Assembly (NCBI RefSeq): GCF_037338445.1
Contig: NZ_CP147838.1
Location: forward strand, 3,878,323 to 3,942,322
From: Salinibaculum sp. SYNS191
Lineage (GTDB): Archaea; Halobacteriota; Halobacteria; Halobacteriales; Haloarculaceae
Direction: 5' to 3'
Length of the DNA: 64,000 nucleotides
The position numbers were made by a program, and so were the translations under genes. The notes below the pieces were generated by a model. The model was not told where the DNA came from. It saw only the letters and a list, made by a program, of their open reading frames with translations, and searched no databases. Positions 52,490 to 61,451 of the stretch are shown here, one piece after another (within the stretch, counting starts at the first letter, position 1; every line of letters begins with the position of its first letter).

Positions 52490-53920
52490 TTATCCGAGAC
52501 TACCCTCCATCTCCAGTTCGATGAGGCGGTTCAGTTCCACCGCGTACTCGATTGGCAGTTCCTCCGTGATCGGTTCGATGAAGCCGGCGACGATCATCTG
52601 CTTGGCGTCGTCGTCGTCCAGGCCGCGGCTCTGGAGGTAGAAGACGTCCTCGTCGCCGATCTTGCCGACGGTCGCCTCGTGGGCGACGTCGACCTTCTGC
52701 TCCTGAATCTCCATGTACGGCATCGTGTCCGACGTGGAGTCGTTGTCGAACATCAGGGCGTCACACTCGACGGACGTGGAGGAGTTCTCCGCACCGTCGG
52801 CGATGTGGACGAGGCCGCGGTAGTTCGTGCGGCCGCCGTCCTTGCTGATGGACTTGGACTCGATGGTCGATTTCGTGTCGGGCGCGTTGTGGTAGACCTT
52901 CGCGCCGGTGTCGATGTTCTGGCCCTCGCCCGCGAACGCGATGGTGATGTGGTTGTCCGTCGCGCCGGGGCCCTTGAGGATGGTCGCGGGGTACAGCATC
53001 GTGGCCTTCGAGCCCATGCTGCCGGAGACCCACTCCATCGTCCCGTCTGCCTCGGCGATGGCGCGCTTGGTGTTGAGGTTGTAGGTGTTCTTCGACCAGT
53101 TCTGCACCGTGGAGTACTGGACGTGAGCACCTTCGCCGACGAAGACTTCGACGCCGCCGCTGTGGAGGTTGAACGCGGAGTACTTCGGCGCGGAACAGCC
53201 CTCGATGTAGTGGACTTCGGAGTTCTCCTCGGCGATGATGAGCGTGTGCTCGAACTGCCCCATCCCCTCGGAGTTCATCCGGAAGTACGCCTGGACGGGC
53301 ATCTCGACGGTGGTGTCCTCGGGCACGTAGACGAACGAGCCGCCGGACCAGACCGCGCCGTGGAGCGCCGCGAACTTGTTGTCGCTCGGGGGGACGCACT
53401 TCGTCATGAAGTGCTCCTTGACGATCTCCTCGTGCTCCTGGACGGCCTTGTCCATGTCACAGAAGATGACGCCCTTCTCCTCCCACTGCTCCTGCATGTT
53501 CTGGTAGACGATTTCGGACTCGTACTGCGCGCCGACCCCGGAGAGGGCGTTCTTCTCGGCTTCCGGGATGCCCAGTTTGTCGAAGGTGTCCTGAATCTCC
53601 TCGGGGAGGTCCTCCCAGCTGTCAGCGCCGCCGCGGGTCTCGATGTCGGGGCGGATGTACGGGACGATCTGGTCGATGTCGACCTCGGAGAGGTCGGGTG
53701 CGCCCGGCCAGCCGTCCGGCATGGGCATCTGCTGGAACTGCTTCAGTGCGCGAAGGCGGCGTTCGAGCATCCATTCGGGCTCGTCCTTGTCCTCGGAGAT
53801 GACCCGGATGGTCTCCTCCGTCAGGCCCTTGCCCGTCTCGAAGGCGGACTTCTCCTCCTTCTTGAATTCGAAGCGCGCTTCGGTGTCGGTCTCTTTGAGG
53901 TGGTCTTGGTCTGAACTCAT
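52490..53920 (-). CDS. sufB: Fe-S cluster assembly scaffold SufB
   Basis: 476 aa. Typical SufB features: WMLERRLRALKQFQQMPMP, YVPEDTTVEMPVQAYFRMNSEGMGQFEHTLIIAEENSEVHYIEGCSAPKYS (conserved Cys in EGCSAP), SMGSKATMLYPATILKG, and ESKSISKDGGRTNYRGLVHI. The scaffold for Fe-S assembly with SufC and SufD. It is between sufC and sufD on the same strand. Confidence 0.96.
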   Translation of the reverse strand: MSSDQDHLKETDTEARFEFKKEEKSAFETGKGLTEETIRVISEDKDEPEWMLERRLRALKQFQQMPMPDGWPGAPDLSEVDIDQIVPYIRPDIETRGGADSWEDLPEEIQDTFDKLGIPEAEKNALSGVGAQYESEIVYQNMQEQWEEKGVIFCDMDKAVQEHEEIVKEHFMTKCVPPSDNKFAALHGAVWSGGSFVYVPEDTTVEMPVQAYFRMNSEGMGQFEHTLIIAEENSEVHYIEGCSAPKYSAFNLHSGGVEVFVGEGAHVQYSTVQNWSKNTYNLNTKRAIAEADGTMEWVSGSMGSKATMLYPATILKGPGATDNHITIAFAGEGQNIDTGAKVYHNAPDTKSTIESKSISKDGGRTNYRGLVHIADGAENSSTSVECDALMFDNDSTSDTMPYMEIQEQKVDVAHEATVGKIGDEDVFYLQSRGLDDDDAKQMIVAGFIEPITEELPIEYAVELNRLIELEMEGSLG

Positions 53921-53944
53921 TGTTGTGTCTCCTGTTTTGTCGGG

Positions 53945-54859
53945 TTACGCTGCCTCGTAGGCTTCCTCGCGGACCCAGTCGTAGCCCTCGTCCTCGAGCT
54001 TCTCGGCGAGTTCCGGACCGCCGCTCTGGGCGATCTGCCCGTCCAGCATCACGTGGACGTGGTCCGGCTCGACGTAGTCGAGGATGCGCTGGTAGTGGGT
54101 GATCTGGAGGATGCCAGCGCCCTGCTCGTCGCGCAGCGCGTTGATGCCGTTCGAGACGTCCTGCAGGCGGTCGATGTCCAGCCCGGAGTCGATTTCGTCC
54201 AGCACGGCAATCGAGGGCTCCAGAATCGCGGCCTGGAGGACCTCGTTCTGTTTCTTCTCGCCGCCGGAGAAGCCGGCGTTGAGATAGCGGTTGGCGAACT
54301 TCTCGTCCATGTCCAGTTGCTCCATCTTCTCCTGGAGAATCTGCTGGAACTCGGCGACGCCGATTTCGCCCTCGTCGGCGGGGCCCTCCATCGGGGAGGT
54401 CTCGTAACCCGCGTCCTCCTCTTCGTCGTCCTCGGCCTCGGCTTCGTCCTCGTCCTCGAACAGCTCCTCGCGCTCTTCGAGCTTGGCGTTGAGCGCCGTC
54501 CGGAGGAAGTTCACCATCGTCACACCCTCGATCTCCGCGGGGTACTGGAACCCGAGGAAGATGCCGAGCGCGGCGCGCTCGTTCGGTTCGAGGTCGAGCA
54601 GGTCCCAGGTCTGCATGTCCTCGGGAATCTCCTCGTCGAACTCGTCGCCGTCGAGGTGCAGCCAGACGTCGCCGCCGGTCACCTCGTAGGCGGGATGGCC
54701 GGCGATTATCTTCGCGAGCGTCGACTTCCCGCTGCCGTTCGGTCCCATCAGCGCGTGGATCTCGTCGCTCCGTACCTCCAGGTCGACGCCACGGAGGATT
54801 GTTTCGCCGCCGTCCTCTGCGACTTCCGCGTGCAGATTGTCGATTTCGAGTGTAGCCAT
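53945..54859 (-). CDS. sufC: Fe-S cluster assembly ATPase SufC
   Basis: 304-aa ABC ATPase of the Suf system. Walker A MGPNGSGKSTLAK (about 37-49), the signature NAGFSGGEKKQNEVLQ, and Walker B IAVLDEIDSGLD. Residues 133-160 form an unusual acidic insert (EEREELFEDEDEAEAEDDEEEDAGYE), making it longer than bacterial SufC (about 250 aa); such inserts are halophile-typical. First gene of the operon. Confidence 0.96.
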   Translation of the reverse strand: MATLEIDNLHAEVAEDGGETILRGVDLEVRSDEIHALMGPNGSGKSTLAKIIAGHPAYEVTGGDVWLHLDGDEFDEEIPEDMQTWDLLDLEPNERAALGIFLGFQYPAEIEGVTMVNFLRTALNAKLEEREELFEDEDEAEAEDDEEEDAGYETSPMEGPADEGEIGVAEFQQILQEKMEQLDMDEKFANRYLNAGFSGGEKKQNEVLQAAILEPSIAVLDEIDSGLDIDRLQDVSNGINALRDEQGAGILQITHYQRILDYVEPDHVHVMLDGQIAQSGGPELAEKLEDEGYDWVREEAYEAA

Positions 54860-54900
54860 GGTAGTCTTAGGTCAACCGAAAACAGGGTCGACTCACCCAT

Positions 54901-54914
54901 AATGCTTTCGCATT
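54901..54914. promoter_or_regulatory. Inverted repeat near the suf transcription start
   Basis: AATGC-TTTC-GCATT is a perfect 5-bp stem with a 4-nt loop, 42-55 bp upstream of the sufC ATG and about 27 bp downstream of the TATA box. It is placed to be an operator or a 5' UTR hairpin controlling suf expression. Confidence 0.5.
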
Positions 54915-54940
54915 CTCATGTCCAAGGTTTCCGGTCTGCG

Positions 54941-54950
54941 AAATATATTT
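54941..54950 (-). promoter_or_regulatory. TATA box for sufCBD
   Basis: The AT-only decamer AAATATATTT lies 82-91 bp upstream of the sufC start. It predicts a start of transcription near 54917 and a 5' UTR of about 55 nt, unusual in a largely leaderless genome. Confidence 0.6.
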
Positions 54951-54993
54951 TCTGAGTCGAAAAAGATGGACCCCGTACGGGGGCCCTGGCGGC

Positions 54994-57900
54994 TCACATG
55001 TACTGCCCGAGGCCGGTCTGCTCCTGTCCGGATTTGACCTCCTCCCAGGAGATGCCCAGCGCCTCGATGATGCGCTCGATGGGACCCTTCAGCGTCTTGT
55101 CCAGCATCTTGTCCCAGTCTATCTCGAACCCGTCAGGAACCTGGTCGTCGTACTCGAAGCAGATGACGTCCGGGTTGCGCTTGAACTCGCCGTACAGCGG
55201 GTCCTCCGAGGGGTCCAGCCCCTGCTCTCTCTCCACCTGCTCGAAGAAGTCCGGATGGACCTTCTCCAGGTACAGACGCTTGGGTTTGGACCCGCGCTGG
55301 AAGTTCGTCCCCAGCAGGAGGTTGGCGTACTTCGCGCCGCGCACCTGCGCGGTGTCGGTATCGTAGTTGTCCAGTTTCTTCCCGATGCCGCCCGGGATGC
55401 CCACCTCGGACAGCGAGACGTTGCCCGCGCGGAAGTCCTCGATGACGTCGTGGAGGTACGACTTCACGTCCTCGGTGTCTTCGCCCATCACGATTTTGTC
55501 GATGACCTCCTTCTGGACCTCCTTGGTGATGGGTGCGATGTCCGAGCGCTGGTACTCGAAGCCCGTGATGTCGATGTCGTCGACGTCCTTGCCCTCCTTC
55601 CAGACGATGTGGCCTGCGTAGCGCTTCTTCTTGCCCGCCTGGAAAAAGCGCCGGTAGAGTTTCTCGAACTCGATCTCGAAGCGGTGGAACTCCGCGTTCA
55701 ACTGTTCGAGCGCGAATTCGTCGTACGAGGCGTTGATGACCTCCTCCAGTTCGAATCCCTTCTGAATCGTCGCGGCGATAGTCAACAGTTCGTCGTCGCC
55801 CATCTCCGGGTGCTTCTCGCGCATCTCGTCGGTGACCTCGACGTCAGCCTCGACGTCGTCGGGGCCGATATCTCCGACTTCTAACATAACCGAGTCGGTG
55901 TTGTGGAGAACGATACCGCCAACCCCATCCACGAAGTTCTCGTTCTCTTCGACGCTCAGGTCGTAGACGTATCCGTCGTGGTCGACTTCGGTCAGGACGG
56001 GTTCGCGACCTGACCGATAGAAATCACACGTCCGGATAGTGTAGGAATCCTTCGAGTCACGGTATTTCAGCGAGTGTTTCTCATCGCGCTGGGTGAGCAG
56101 TGTCGAGAGCCCAGCGGCCAGGTCACGGCTCGTGGTTTCGAAGTCGAAGTTTCGCTCCGCGTAGTCCTCACTGTAGCGGGGGAACTCCCTGGAACCGTCG
56201 CCCTCGACAAGCACATCGATAAACAGCGACTGCTGTTCATCCGAAAGGTGATAGACGAACGATGGGATTCGCTTTCTGCGTGAGGTCTGGCCTGCAAACT
56301 CACGGAAGAAAACGGCCGCGAGTTCGTTCATCATCTGCAATTTGAACGTACTGTCGTCGTACGTCACTGACGAGTGTCCGTCAGCAGTATCATACGCAAT
56401 TTCACGTTCACCGCCAGCGTCACTGGCGACGATGCTGGCAGTAGTGTCCTCGAACAGCCGGTGGTAATCGTCCTGTAGTTGTTCGAGCCAGCGACGCCGC
56501 AATTCGGCGATACTCGCTCCATATCTGCTCTCGGTCGTTTCTTCCGTCGACGCGCTCCCCTCCGACACGTACGCCGCGAGCAGTCGGACGAACGACTCTC
56601 CTTCGTCGCTGGTGAGGTCGATGTGGCGTTTGACTTTGACCGTCTTGTCGAGGGCGTCGTGGTGTTCGTGACCGAACCAGACCCACTCACCGTCTGTGTG
56701 GACGCGCTTGACTTTGGTCTCGGCGTTTTCTGTGCCGACACTACGACCGTCCTCGTACGAACGCGTGTACCCCCGCAGTTGTTCGTATACGTCTATCGAC
56801 TGCTTCGTCTCGACCTCCGGCAATTCTGGAACGCGCAGTGGTTCGTCCACGTCCGCTGGCGGCTTTTCGGTCAGCCCGTCCCCGTCGTCAACGACGTACG
56901 AGTGGTCTCTGGTCGTCGTCGACTCGCCGAACTTGTGCTGGAGGTTGACGACTGGCTTGTCCGTTTTGTGCCGGATTACCTGCGTTATCGGCCGCCACTC
57001 CGGACTCCCGTCTTCGTTCACCGAAAGCGCTTCCCAGCCGCTAAGTGGGCGACGGTCTTTGGGAGATGTTGACGTCGCAGTGCCACCATCGACAGCGAGT
57101 TGGGCCTCCTGTTCGGGGCCTGCTCGCGCGAACAGGTCTTCGATAGGCACGATTCGGACCGTCCCGTCTTCGTCTCGGACGACAACCGGTCTGTCACCGG
57201 TTACACTATCTCCGTAAACCACTTCGTACCCCTCCCGTTCGACGACTTCGTCGGTGTACTCGATGACCTCGCGTCCGGTGGCAGTCACGGCCGCACCCAT
57301 CTCCTTGTCGTAGAGGCGGAAGCGGTCCCATCCCAACACTCCGTAAAGGCTATTCATAATCACCTTGACAGCTGCTTGCTGCCGGTCGTACTGCTCGTAT
57401 TCCGGCTCTTTGGGGTCGTAATCGTTCCGTAGGGATTTCTTCTCCTCTCTTTCTGTCAGAAGCTCGTCAACCATCTCCCGGATGACGCCGTCCGGTTTCT
57501 TCCGGAAGTGCGTCCCGTTGGGCGCGCGGTAGGTCTCGCCATCGTAGGACTCGGGGTCGACCTTCGTCTCCGGCGACGCGTTGGTCGTGACCATGCACAT
57601 CGGGTATAGCGACTGCCCGACCCACTGGTAGTGACCGTTGCGGCCGGCCAACACCACGTGGTTGTCTTCGGCAGTGATACAGTGAACTGTCTCATCGTGG
57701 TCTTCGACAGTCGCGTTCGTCGACTTGTTGAAGGACCCTCGCTTCCCGACCGAGACGTACCACGTTCCATCCGATTGCTTGGAGACAGTGGGCTTGTGAC
57801 CGCACCTGACTGCAATGTTCAGGATGTCGTCCTTGAGACGGTCGCTCTTCGTCCAGAATTTTCCGAGACCAGATGCAGTACGGCTCCCATCGCCCCGAAT

Positions 57901-60303
57901 CATCGTATTCAACAGGACGGTCAGTAGTTCACCGTCGAGTTTGAACACCCCCTCTGGCAGGTGTTTCTCTGCGTAGCCAGTACCGCAGTTGTCCTCCAAC
58001 CATTCGACGAGATACTGATTGGAGATATTGCAGCCACGCTCGTCGGTGTTGTAATTGAGCCCCATCCGGTCAAGGAGGTCAGAGATTGCTTCCCGACCTG
58101 CTTCGTCACTCTGGTGGAGGGTGACCCGCCCGTTGGCCCAGTCGATACTTCCCTCCGTGACGAACCAACCGAGGAATTCGAGCCAATTTGCCATATCGAA
58201 CGAGAGTGGGGTTTCCCTGTGCTGAGGACCGTACTTCAGGAATACCCCGTCAGCGTGCTCTCGAACGACCGCTCGGTGTTCGCGGTACAGCTCGATAGGG
58301 ACGAGATACTTCCCAACAGTCTTCTGAATGCCCATCGCCGCAGACGAGCCGTGAACGAGGTCGAGTGAGTCCTGAACCGCATCCGGCATCCGATTCCGGA
58401 ACCATCTCAGATCCTTCTCACAGTAAACGACTGCGTGTCCACTGTCCACCTCGTCGACGAGTTCGAACGTCTCCGGTGTTCGACCGCGCACCGACTTGTG
58501 TTGGGGGAATGCATAGCGTTCACTCTCTCTCAAATCTCGATACTCCACGAAATCGAAATCAGCCGGCGTCTGTTCGTCCCAGCCTCGCTCTTTCGAAACG
58601 AGAAAACGGTGGTTCTCGGTAACTTTGAAATCGTGGGTGTTCCCGCTAAGGTGGTGTAGCTCACCGAATTTGTTCTCGTACTCGTGCGTCTGGGCTACCG
58701 GTTTCACTTCACATTCGAACGTGTCCGGATTTAGCGTATAGACTGGGTCACCGACTTCCAAGTCAGTTATATTCTCTGGACCATCCGGTGTCAGAACGTC
58801 GGTGTCCCTGCTGAAACACTTCAGGTCCAGCACGCTGACGTTCTCGCGCACGCCCGTGATGGGGTCGAAGACAGCGCCGCCCTCGTAGTCCTCGCTCTCC
58901 TGCTGGCCCTTCGAGGGGAGCGCGTAGTTGCCGTGGAGCTTGTGCAGGACGTACATGTCGACGGCGTCGCCGGGCGTGGTGGCGTCTTCGAGTTTGCAGC
59001 CGACGAACTGGCGGACCTCGTCCCAGAAGTCGACAATGTCCTGCTCGCGGTCGAGCTGGACGCACAGTTCAACGTCGCGGAGGTTGTACTCCAGCAGGCG
59101 CTCGGGGTCCTGTTCCCAGAGGTCGCCGATGTCGCCGGTGTACCGTTCCTTGCCGACGCCGAGTTCCTGTTCGCCGACGGCGTCCAGCCGGTAGGAGTCG
59201 AGTTCGGTGAACTGCGTGCGCTGGTAGGCGTACAGGAGGTCGAAGACGACCCGGCCCTTGATATCGGGACCCTGCCAGTCGCTGCGCCAGACCTCGTTCA
59301 CGCGGGAGAGGCGGTCGATGTCGAGGTCGTGGTCGGTGTCGCCGTCGAGTTCTTCCAGCCGGTCGAGCAGGTAGGGCGCGTCGAAGTCCGTGAAGTTCCA
59401 GCCCGTCAGCACGTCGGGGTCGGTGTCCTCGACGTACCCGATGAAGGCGTCGAGCATCGCCTCCTCGGTGTCGAACCGGCGCACGTCCGCCTCGAAGTCG
59501 GGACCGATCGGGTCGTACCCTTCCAGCGCCTCGGGGCCGTCGACGCCCGCCGGGGCCTCGTAGAGCCAGACGACGTACTCCTCGCGGGTGGAGTCGTGGG
59601 AGGTGAGACAGATGATGGGTTCCTCGCCGTCCTCGGGGAAGCCCGAGCGGTCGTCCACCTCGATGTCGAAGGTGTTGACCCGCGGGCTGGCGTCGACGGG
59701 CGTCGGCTCCACCTCGTCGTGGTGGACCCGGAGTGTCGTGCGGTCGGCGTCGTCGTCGACGTGGCGGGCCGGGACGCGGACGCCGCTGGTGATGTCCTTG
59801 TCGATGAGAAAGCGGTTGGGAAAGAGGATGTCCGCCTCGTAGTGGTCGAACTCGTCGCGAATCTGGCCCACGTCGCGCGGTGTCTGTCCGAAGATCTTGA
59901 CCAGTTGCTCGCCGCGGATGGACTCGTAGGGCTCGCCGTCGTCGCCGGTCTCCTCCCAGCCGGTGAGCCGGTCGTACTCGCGGAGGCGACCCTCGGTGAC
60001 GTTCTCGGCAGGTGCGTAGAAGTAGGGCTTGAAGTCGTGGACGCGGGCGTGGACGAGCGACTGGTCGGCCGTGCGGCCGAAGACGTGGATGATGGGGTAC
60101 TCGTCGTCGCCGTAGCCCTCGACGGTGTAGTCGATTTGCGTGACGGCCATCTCGACCGTCTCCTCCGTCTCAGGGAACAACTGGTCGGACGGGTCGACGT
60201 GGACGGCGTCGGACCCGCCGTTGCCGGCGACGGCCGCTGCCTCGTCTGCCGGCCGTCGTTCCGGCTCGCCGTCCTCGAAGTCCCCGAGTTCGAACTGGCC
60301 CAT
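54994..60303 (-). CDS. polB: Family-B replicative DNA polymerase interrupted by two inteins
   Basis: 1769 aa from the ATG 60303 (MGQFELGDFEDGEPERR). Removing the two inteins leaves a 931-aa polymerase, the normal haloarchaeal size. Exonuclease motifs: FDIEVDD (Exo I), GWNFTDFDAPYL (Exo II), YNLRDVEL (Exo III). Polymerase motifs after splicing: DLKSLYPM (A), KVIMNSLYG (B, uninterrupted) and YGDTDS (C). The inteins sit in A and C, the known pol-a and pol-c sites. The C-terminal region ends SGQEQTGLGQYM. It replicates chromosomal DNA along with PolD. Divergent from a 62-aa gene, both with leaderless-spaced TATA boxes. Confidence 0.96.
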   Translation of the reverse strand: MGQFELGDFEDGEPERRPADEAAAVAGNGGSDAVHVDPSDQLFPETEETVEMAVTQIDYTVEGYGDDEYPIIHVFGRTADQSLVHARVHDFKPYFYAPAENVTEGRLREYDRLTGWEETGDDGEPYESIRGEQLVKIFGQTPRDVGQIRDEFDHYEADILFPNRFLIDKDITSGVRVPARHVDDDADRTTLRVHHDEVEPTPVDASPRVNTFDIEVDDRSGFPEDGEEPIICLTSHDSTREEYVVWLYEAPAGVDGPEALEGYDPIGPDFEADVRRFDTEEAMLDAFIGYVEDTDPDVLTGWNFTDFDAPYLLDRLEELDGDTDHDLDIDRLSRVNEVWRSDWQGPDIKGRVVFDLLYAYQRTQFTELDSYRLDAVGEQELGVGKERYTGDIGDLWEQDPERLLEYNLRDVELCVQLDREQDIVDFWDEVRQFVGCKLEDATTPGDAVDMYVLHKLHGNYALPSKGQQESEDYEGGAVFDPITGVRENVSVLDLKCFSRDTDVLTPDGPENITDLEVGDPVYTLNPDTFECEVKPVAQTHEYENKFGELHHLSGNTHDFKVTENHRFLVSKERGWDEQTPADFDFVEYRDLRESERYAFPQHKSVRGRTPETFELVDEVDSGHAVVYCEKDLRWFRNRMPDAVQDSLDLVHGSSAAMGIQKTVGKYLVPIELYREHRAVVREHADGVFLKYGPQHRETPLSFDMANWLEFLGWFVTEGSIDWANGRVTLHQSDEAGREAISDLLDRMGLNYNTDERGCNISNQYLVEWLEDNCGTGYAEKHLPEGVFKLDGELLTVLLNTMIRGDGSRTASGLGKFWTKSDRLKDDILNIAVRCGHKPTVSKQSDGTWYVSVGKRGSFNKSTNATVEDHDETVHCITAEDNHVVLAGRNGHYQWVGQSLYPMCMVTTNASPETKVDPESYDGETYRAPNGTHFRKKPDGVIREMVDELLTEREEKKSLRNDYDPKEPEYEQYDRQQAAVKVIMNSLYGVLGWDRFRLYDKEMGAAVTATGREVIEYTDEVVEREGYEVVYGDSVTGDRPVVVRDEDGTVRIVPIEDLFARAGPEQEAQLAVDGGTATSTSPKDRRPLSGWEALSVNEDGSPEWRPITQVIRHKTDKPVVNLQHKFGESTTTRDHSYVVDDGDGLTEKPPADVDEPLRVPELPEVETKQSIDVYEQLRGYTRSYEDGRSVGTENAETKVKRVHTDGEWVWFGHEHHDALDKTVKVKRHIDLTSDEGESFVRLLAAYVSEGSASTEETTESRYGASIAELRRRWLEQLQDDYHRLFEDTTASIVASDAGGEREIAYDTADGHSSVTYDDSTFKLQMMNELAAVFFREFAGQTSRRKRIPSFVYHLSDEQQSLFIDVLVEGDGSREFPRYSEDYAERNFDFETTSRDLAAGLSTLLTQRDEKHSLKYRDSKDSYTIRTCDFYRSGREPVLTEVDHDGYVYDLSVEENENFVDGVGGIVLHNTDSVMLEVGDIGPDDVEADVEVTDEMREKHPEMGDDELLTIAATIQKGFELEEVINASYDEFALEQLNAEFHRFEIEFEKLYRRFFQAGKKKRYAGHIVWKEGKDVDDIDITGFEYQRSDIAPITKEVQKEVIDKIVMGEDTEDVKSYLHDVIEDFRAGNVSLSEVGIPGGIGKKLDNYDTDTAQVRGAKYANLLLGTNFQRGSKPKRLYLEKVHPDFFEQVEREQGLDPSEDPLYGEFKRNPDVICFEYDDQVPDGFEIDWDKMLDKTLKGPIERIIEALGISWEEVKSGQEQTGLGQYM
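55900..57207 (-). mobile_element. PolB intein 2 (pol-c site), with homing endonuclease
   Basis: 436-aa intein (residues 1033-1468). It starts with Ser1 after YGD (block A SVTGDRPVVVRDEDG), has the TxxH-like block B TTTRDHSYVV, and ends in the canonical GGIVLHN followed by Thr of TDS. LAGLIDADG-type motifs are FVRLLAAYVSEGS and LFIDVLVEGDGS. Codon use is visibly more AT-rich than in the exteins, indicating recent acquisition. Confidence 0.93.
57613..58818 (-). mobile_element. PolB intein 1 (pol-a site), noncanonical C-terminus
   Basis: 402-aa intein (residues 496-897). It starts with Cys1 after DLK (CFSRDTDVLTPDG), has block B HDFKVTENHRF, endonuclease motifs LEFLGWFVTEGS and LLNTMIRGDGS, and ends VVLAGRNGHYQWVGQ before Ser of SLYP. 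The usual terminal His-Asn is Gly-Gln, so cleavage would rely on Gln cyclisation. AT-richer than the exteins. Confidence 0.92.
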
Positions 60304-60332
60304 GATAGTAGGGATTCTTCGCGGCCGCCGCC

Positions 60333-60341
60333 TAAAATATC
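60333..60341 (-). promoter_or_regulatory. TATA box for polB
   Basis: On the minus strand GATATTTTAGG lies 30-40 bp before the ATG 60303, consistent with leaderless transcription. Confidence 0.5.
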
Positions 60342-60368
60342 CCGGTCGGCAGTGCCGTCCCCGCCGGA

Positions 60369-60377
60369 AAGTATATG
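60369..60377 (+). promoter_or_regulatory. TATA box for the 62-aa gene
   Basis: AAGTATATG lies 30-38 bp before the ATG at 60407, divergent from the polB promoter. Confidence 0.5.
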
Positions 60378-60406
60378 CCATGTGGTGCCATACCAAAGGC
60401 CTGTAG

Positions 60407-60595
60407 ATGACCGAAGGCACGGACGGAGCGGATGGGCGTAGCGACGTGGAAGTGACCGTCCGGGAGGGCGGAGCAGAACCGATAGACGCCGTGGGGACGT
60501 ACGAGACGGGGGACGGTATCGTCTTCTACGACACGGAGAACCCGCTTGCGTGGATGCAGTCCGCGACCGCAGTCCACCTCGAAGAGATGGCCTGA
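60407..60595 (+). CDS. Small haloarchaeal protein (DUF7331-like), 62 aa
   Basis: Acidic soluble protein ending GDGIVFYDTENPLAWMQSATAVHLEEMA. The TYETxDGIVFYDxENPLAW pattern is a conserved haloarchaeal small protein often found next to polB; the DUF number is from memory. Possibly a polymerase-linked regulator. Function unknown. Confidence 0.75.
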   Translation: MTEGTDGADGRSDVEVTVREGGAEPIDAVGTYETGDGIVFYDTENPLAWMQSATAVHLEEMA

Positions 60596-60638
60596 GACGG
60601 ACCGAACGCCCTATCTGGCTCGGCGTCGAACGGCGCCT

Positions 60639-61000
60639 GTGCCCGAGGGGAGCGAGGAAGACACGGAACCGGACGTGGCGACGAGAAAGTGGGACGAGAG
60701 CGACGTTCTCGACGACAAGTACAGCGAGCCCGAGGAGGACCAGTTCGATATCACCCCGGACATCCCGGAGGCTCCTCTCCGGAGGACGCCGACCCGCAGT
60801 TGCAGATGCGGTTCTGGTCGCTCGTCGTCGTGTTCAACATCGCTCTCCTGGCCCTGTCCGTCGGGGCAATGTTCGTCGTCTTCGAAGAGAATGTCGAGCT
60901 CGGCGGCCAGCTGTTCCTCGCCGGCGTCATCGTGGGCGCGTACGGACTCTACCGCTACCGGACCACGAAGGAGAAACTGGACGACGACCAGAACGGCTAA
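60639..61000 (+). CDS. Two-span membrane protein (DUF7322-like), apparent 1-base frameshift near 60775
   Basis: GTG start at 60639. The first frame gives an acidic N-region (PEGSEEDTEPDVATRKWDES...ITPDIPEAP). The second frame continues SPEDADPQLQMRFWSLVVVFNIALLALSVGAMFVVF, a membrane hairpin (two helices) and the tail YRTTKEKLDDDQNG. Adding one C to the CC at 60775-60776 joins them into 120 aa. The two halves fit one architecture, so a sequencing indel is likely. Function unknown. Confidence 0.72.
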
Positions 61001-61025
61001 CAGTGACGATAGCCTACCCGGAGCT

Positions 61026-61451
61026 ATGCGAACCGTCCGGGACGGCGACGGCAACCACTACTTGCTCCTGAAAGAGTCCAGCGACGCCAGCCTCGTCCGC
61101 GACCCTGCCACCGGCGAACAGCGCCACCTCCCCAACGACGACATCGAGCGCGTCGAGGGCGAATCACCGCTGGAAACCGCCGTCGGGGCCGTCCCGGCGA
61201 GCGTCCGCCGCGTCCTCACGGCCGTGCCGAACGAGCGAGCGCTCGGTCTCCTGCTGGAAATCGACCGCCGCGGGCCAGTGGGCGTGCGTCTCCTGCTCGA
61301 CGCCTACGATTTCTGCGAGAGTGACCTCCACGGACTGCTCGCGGAGTTCCGCGCGGCCGGCCTCGTCGAGGAAGCGACGGTCGACGCGCGACGCGGCTAC
61401 GACACGACAGAACTGGCCAGCAAGGCGTTAGAACGACTCCGCGAGGCGTAG
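61026..61451 (+). CDS. Winged-helix-like haloarchaeal protein (DUF7346-like), 141 aa
   Basis: From the ATG 61026. A small N-domain (MRTVRDGDGNHYLLLKESSDASLVRDPATGEQRHLPNDDIE) is followed by a helical/winged region (ALGLLLEIDRRGPVGVRLLLDAYDFCESDLHGLLAEFRAAGLVEEATVDARRGYDTTELASKALERL). It may be a DNA-binding regulator of the adjacent rad50 or mre11 genes (inference). Its stop abuts the convergent rad50 stop with no gap. Confidence 0.78.
   Translation: MRTVRDGDGNHYLLLKESSDASLVRDPATGEQRHLPNDDIERVEGESPLETAVGAVPASVRRVLTAVPNERALGLLLEIDRRGPVGVRLLLDAYDFCESDLHGLLAEFRAAGLVEEATVDARRGYDTTELASKALERLREA

Noticed and set aside
58933..60441. A 502-aa plus-strand frame antisense to polB
   Set aside because: No motifs, and the minus strand shows all exonuclease motifs; polymerase reading is certain.
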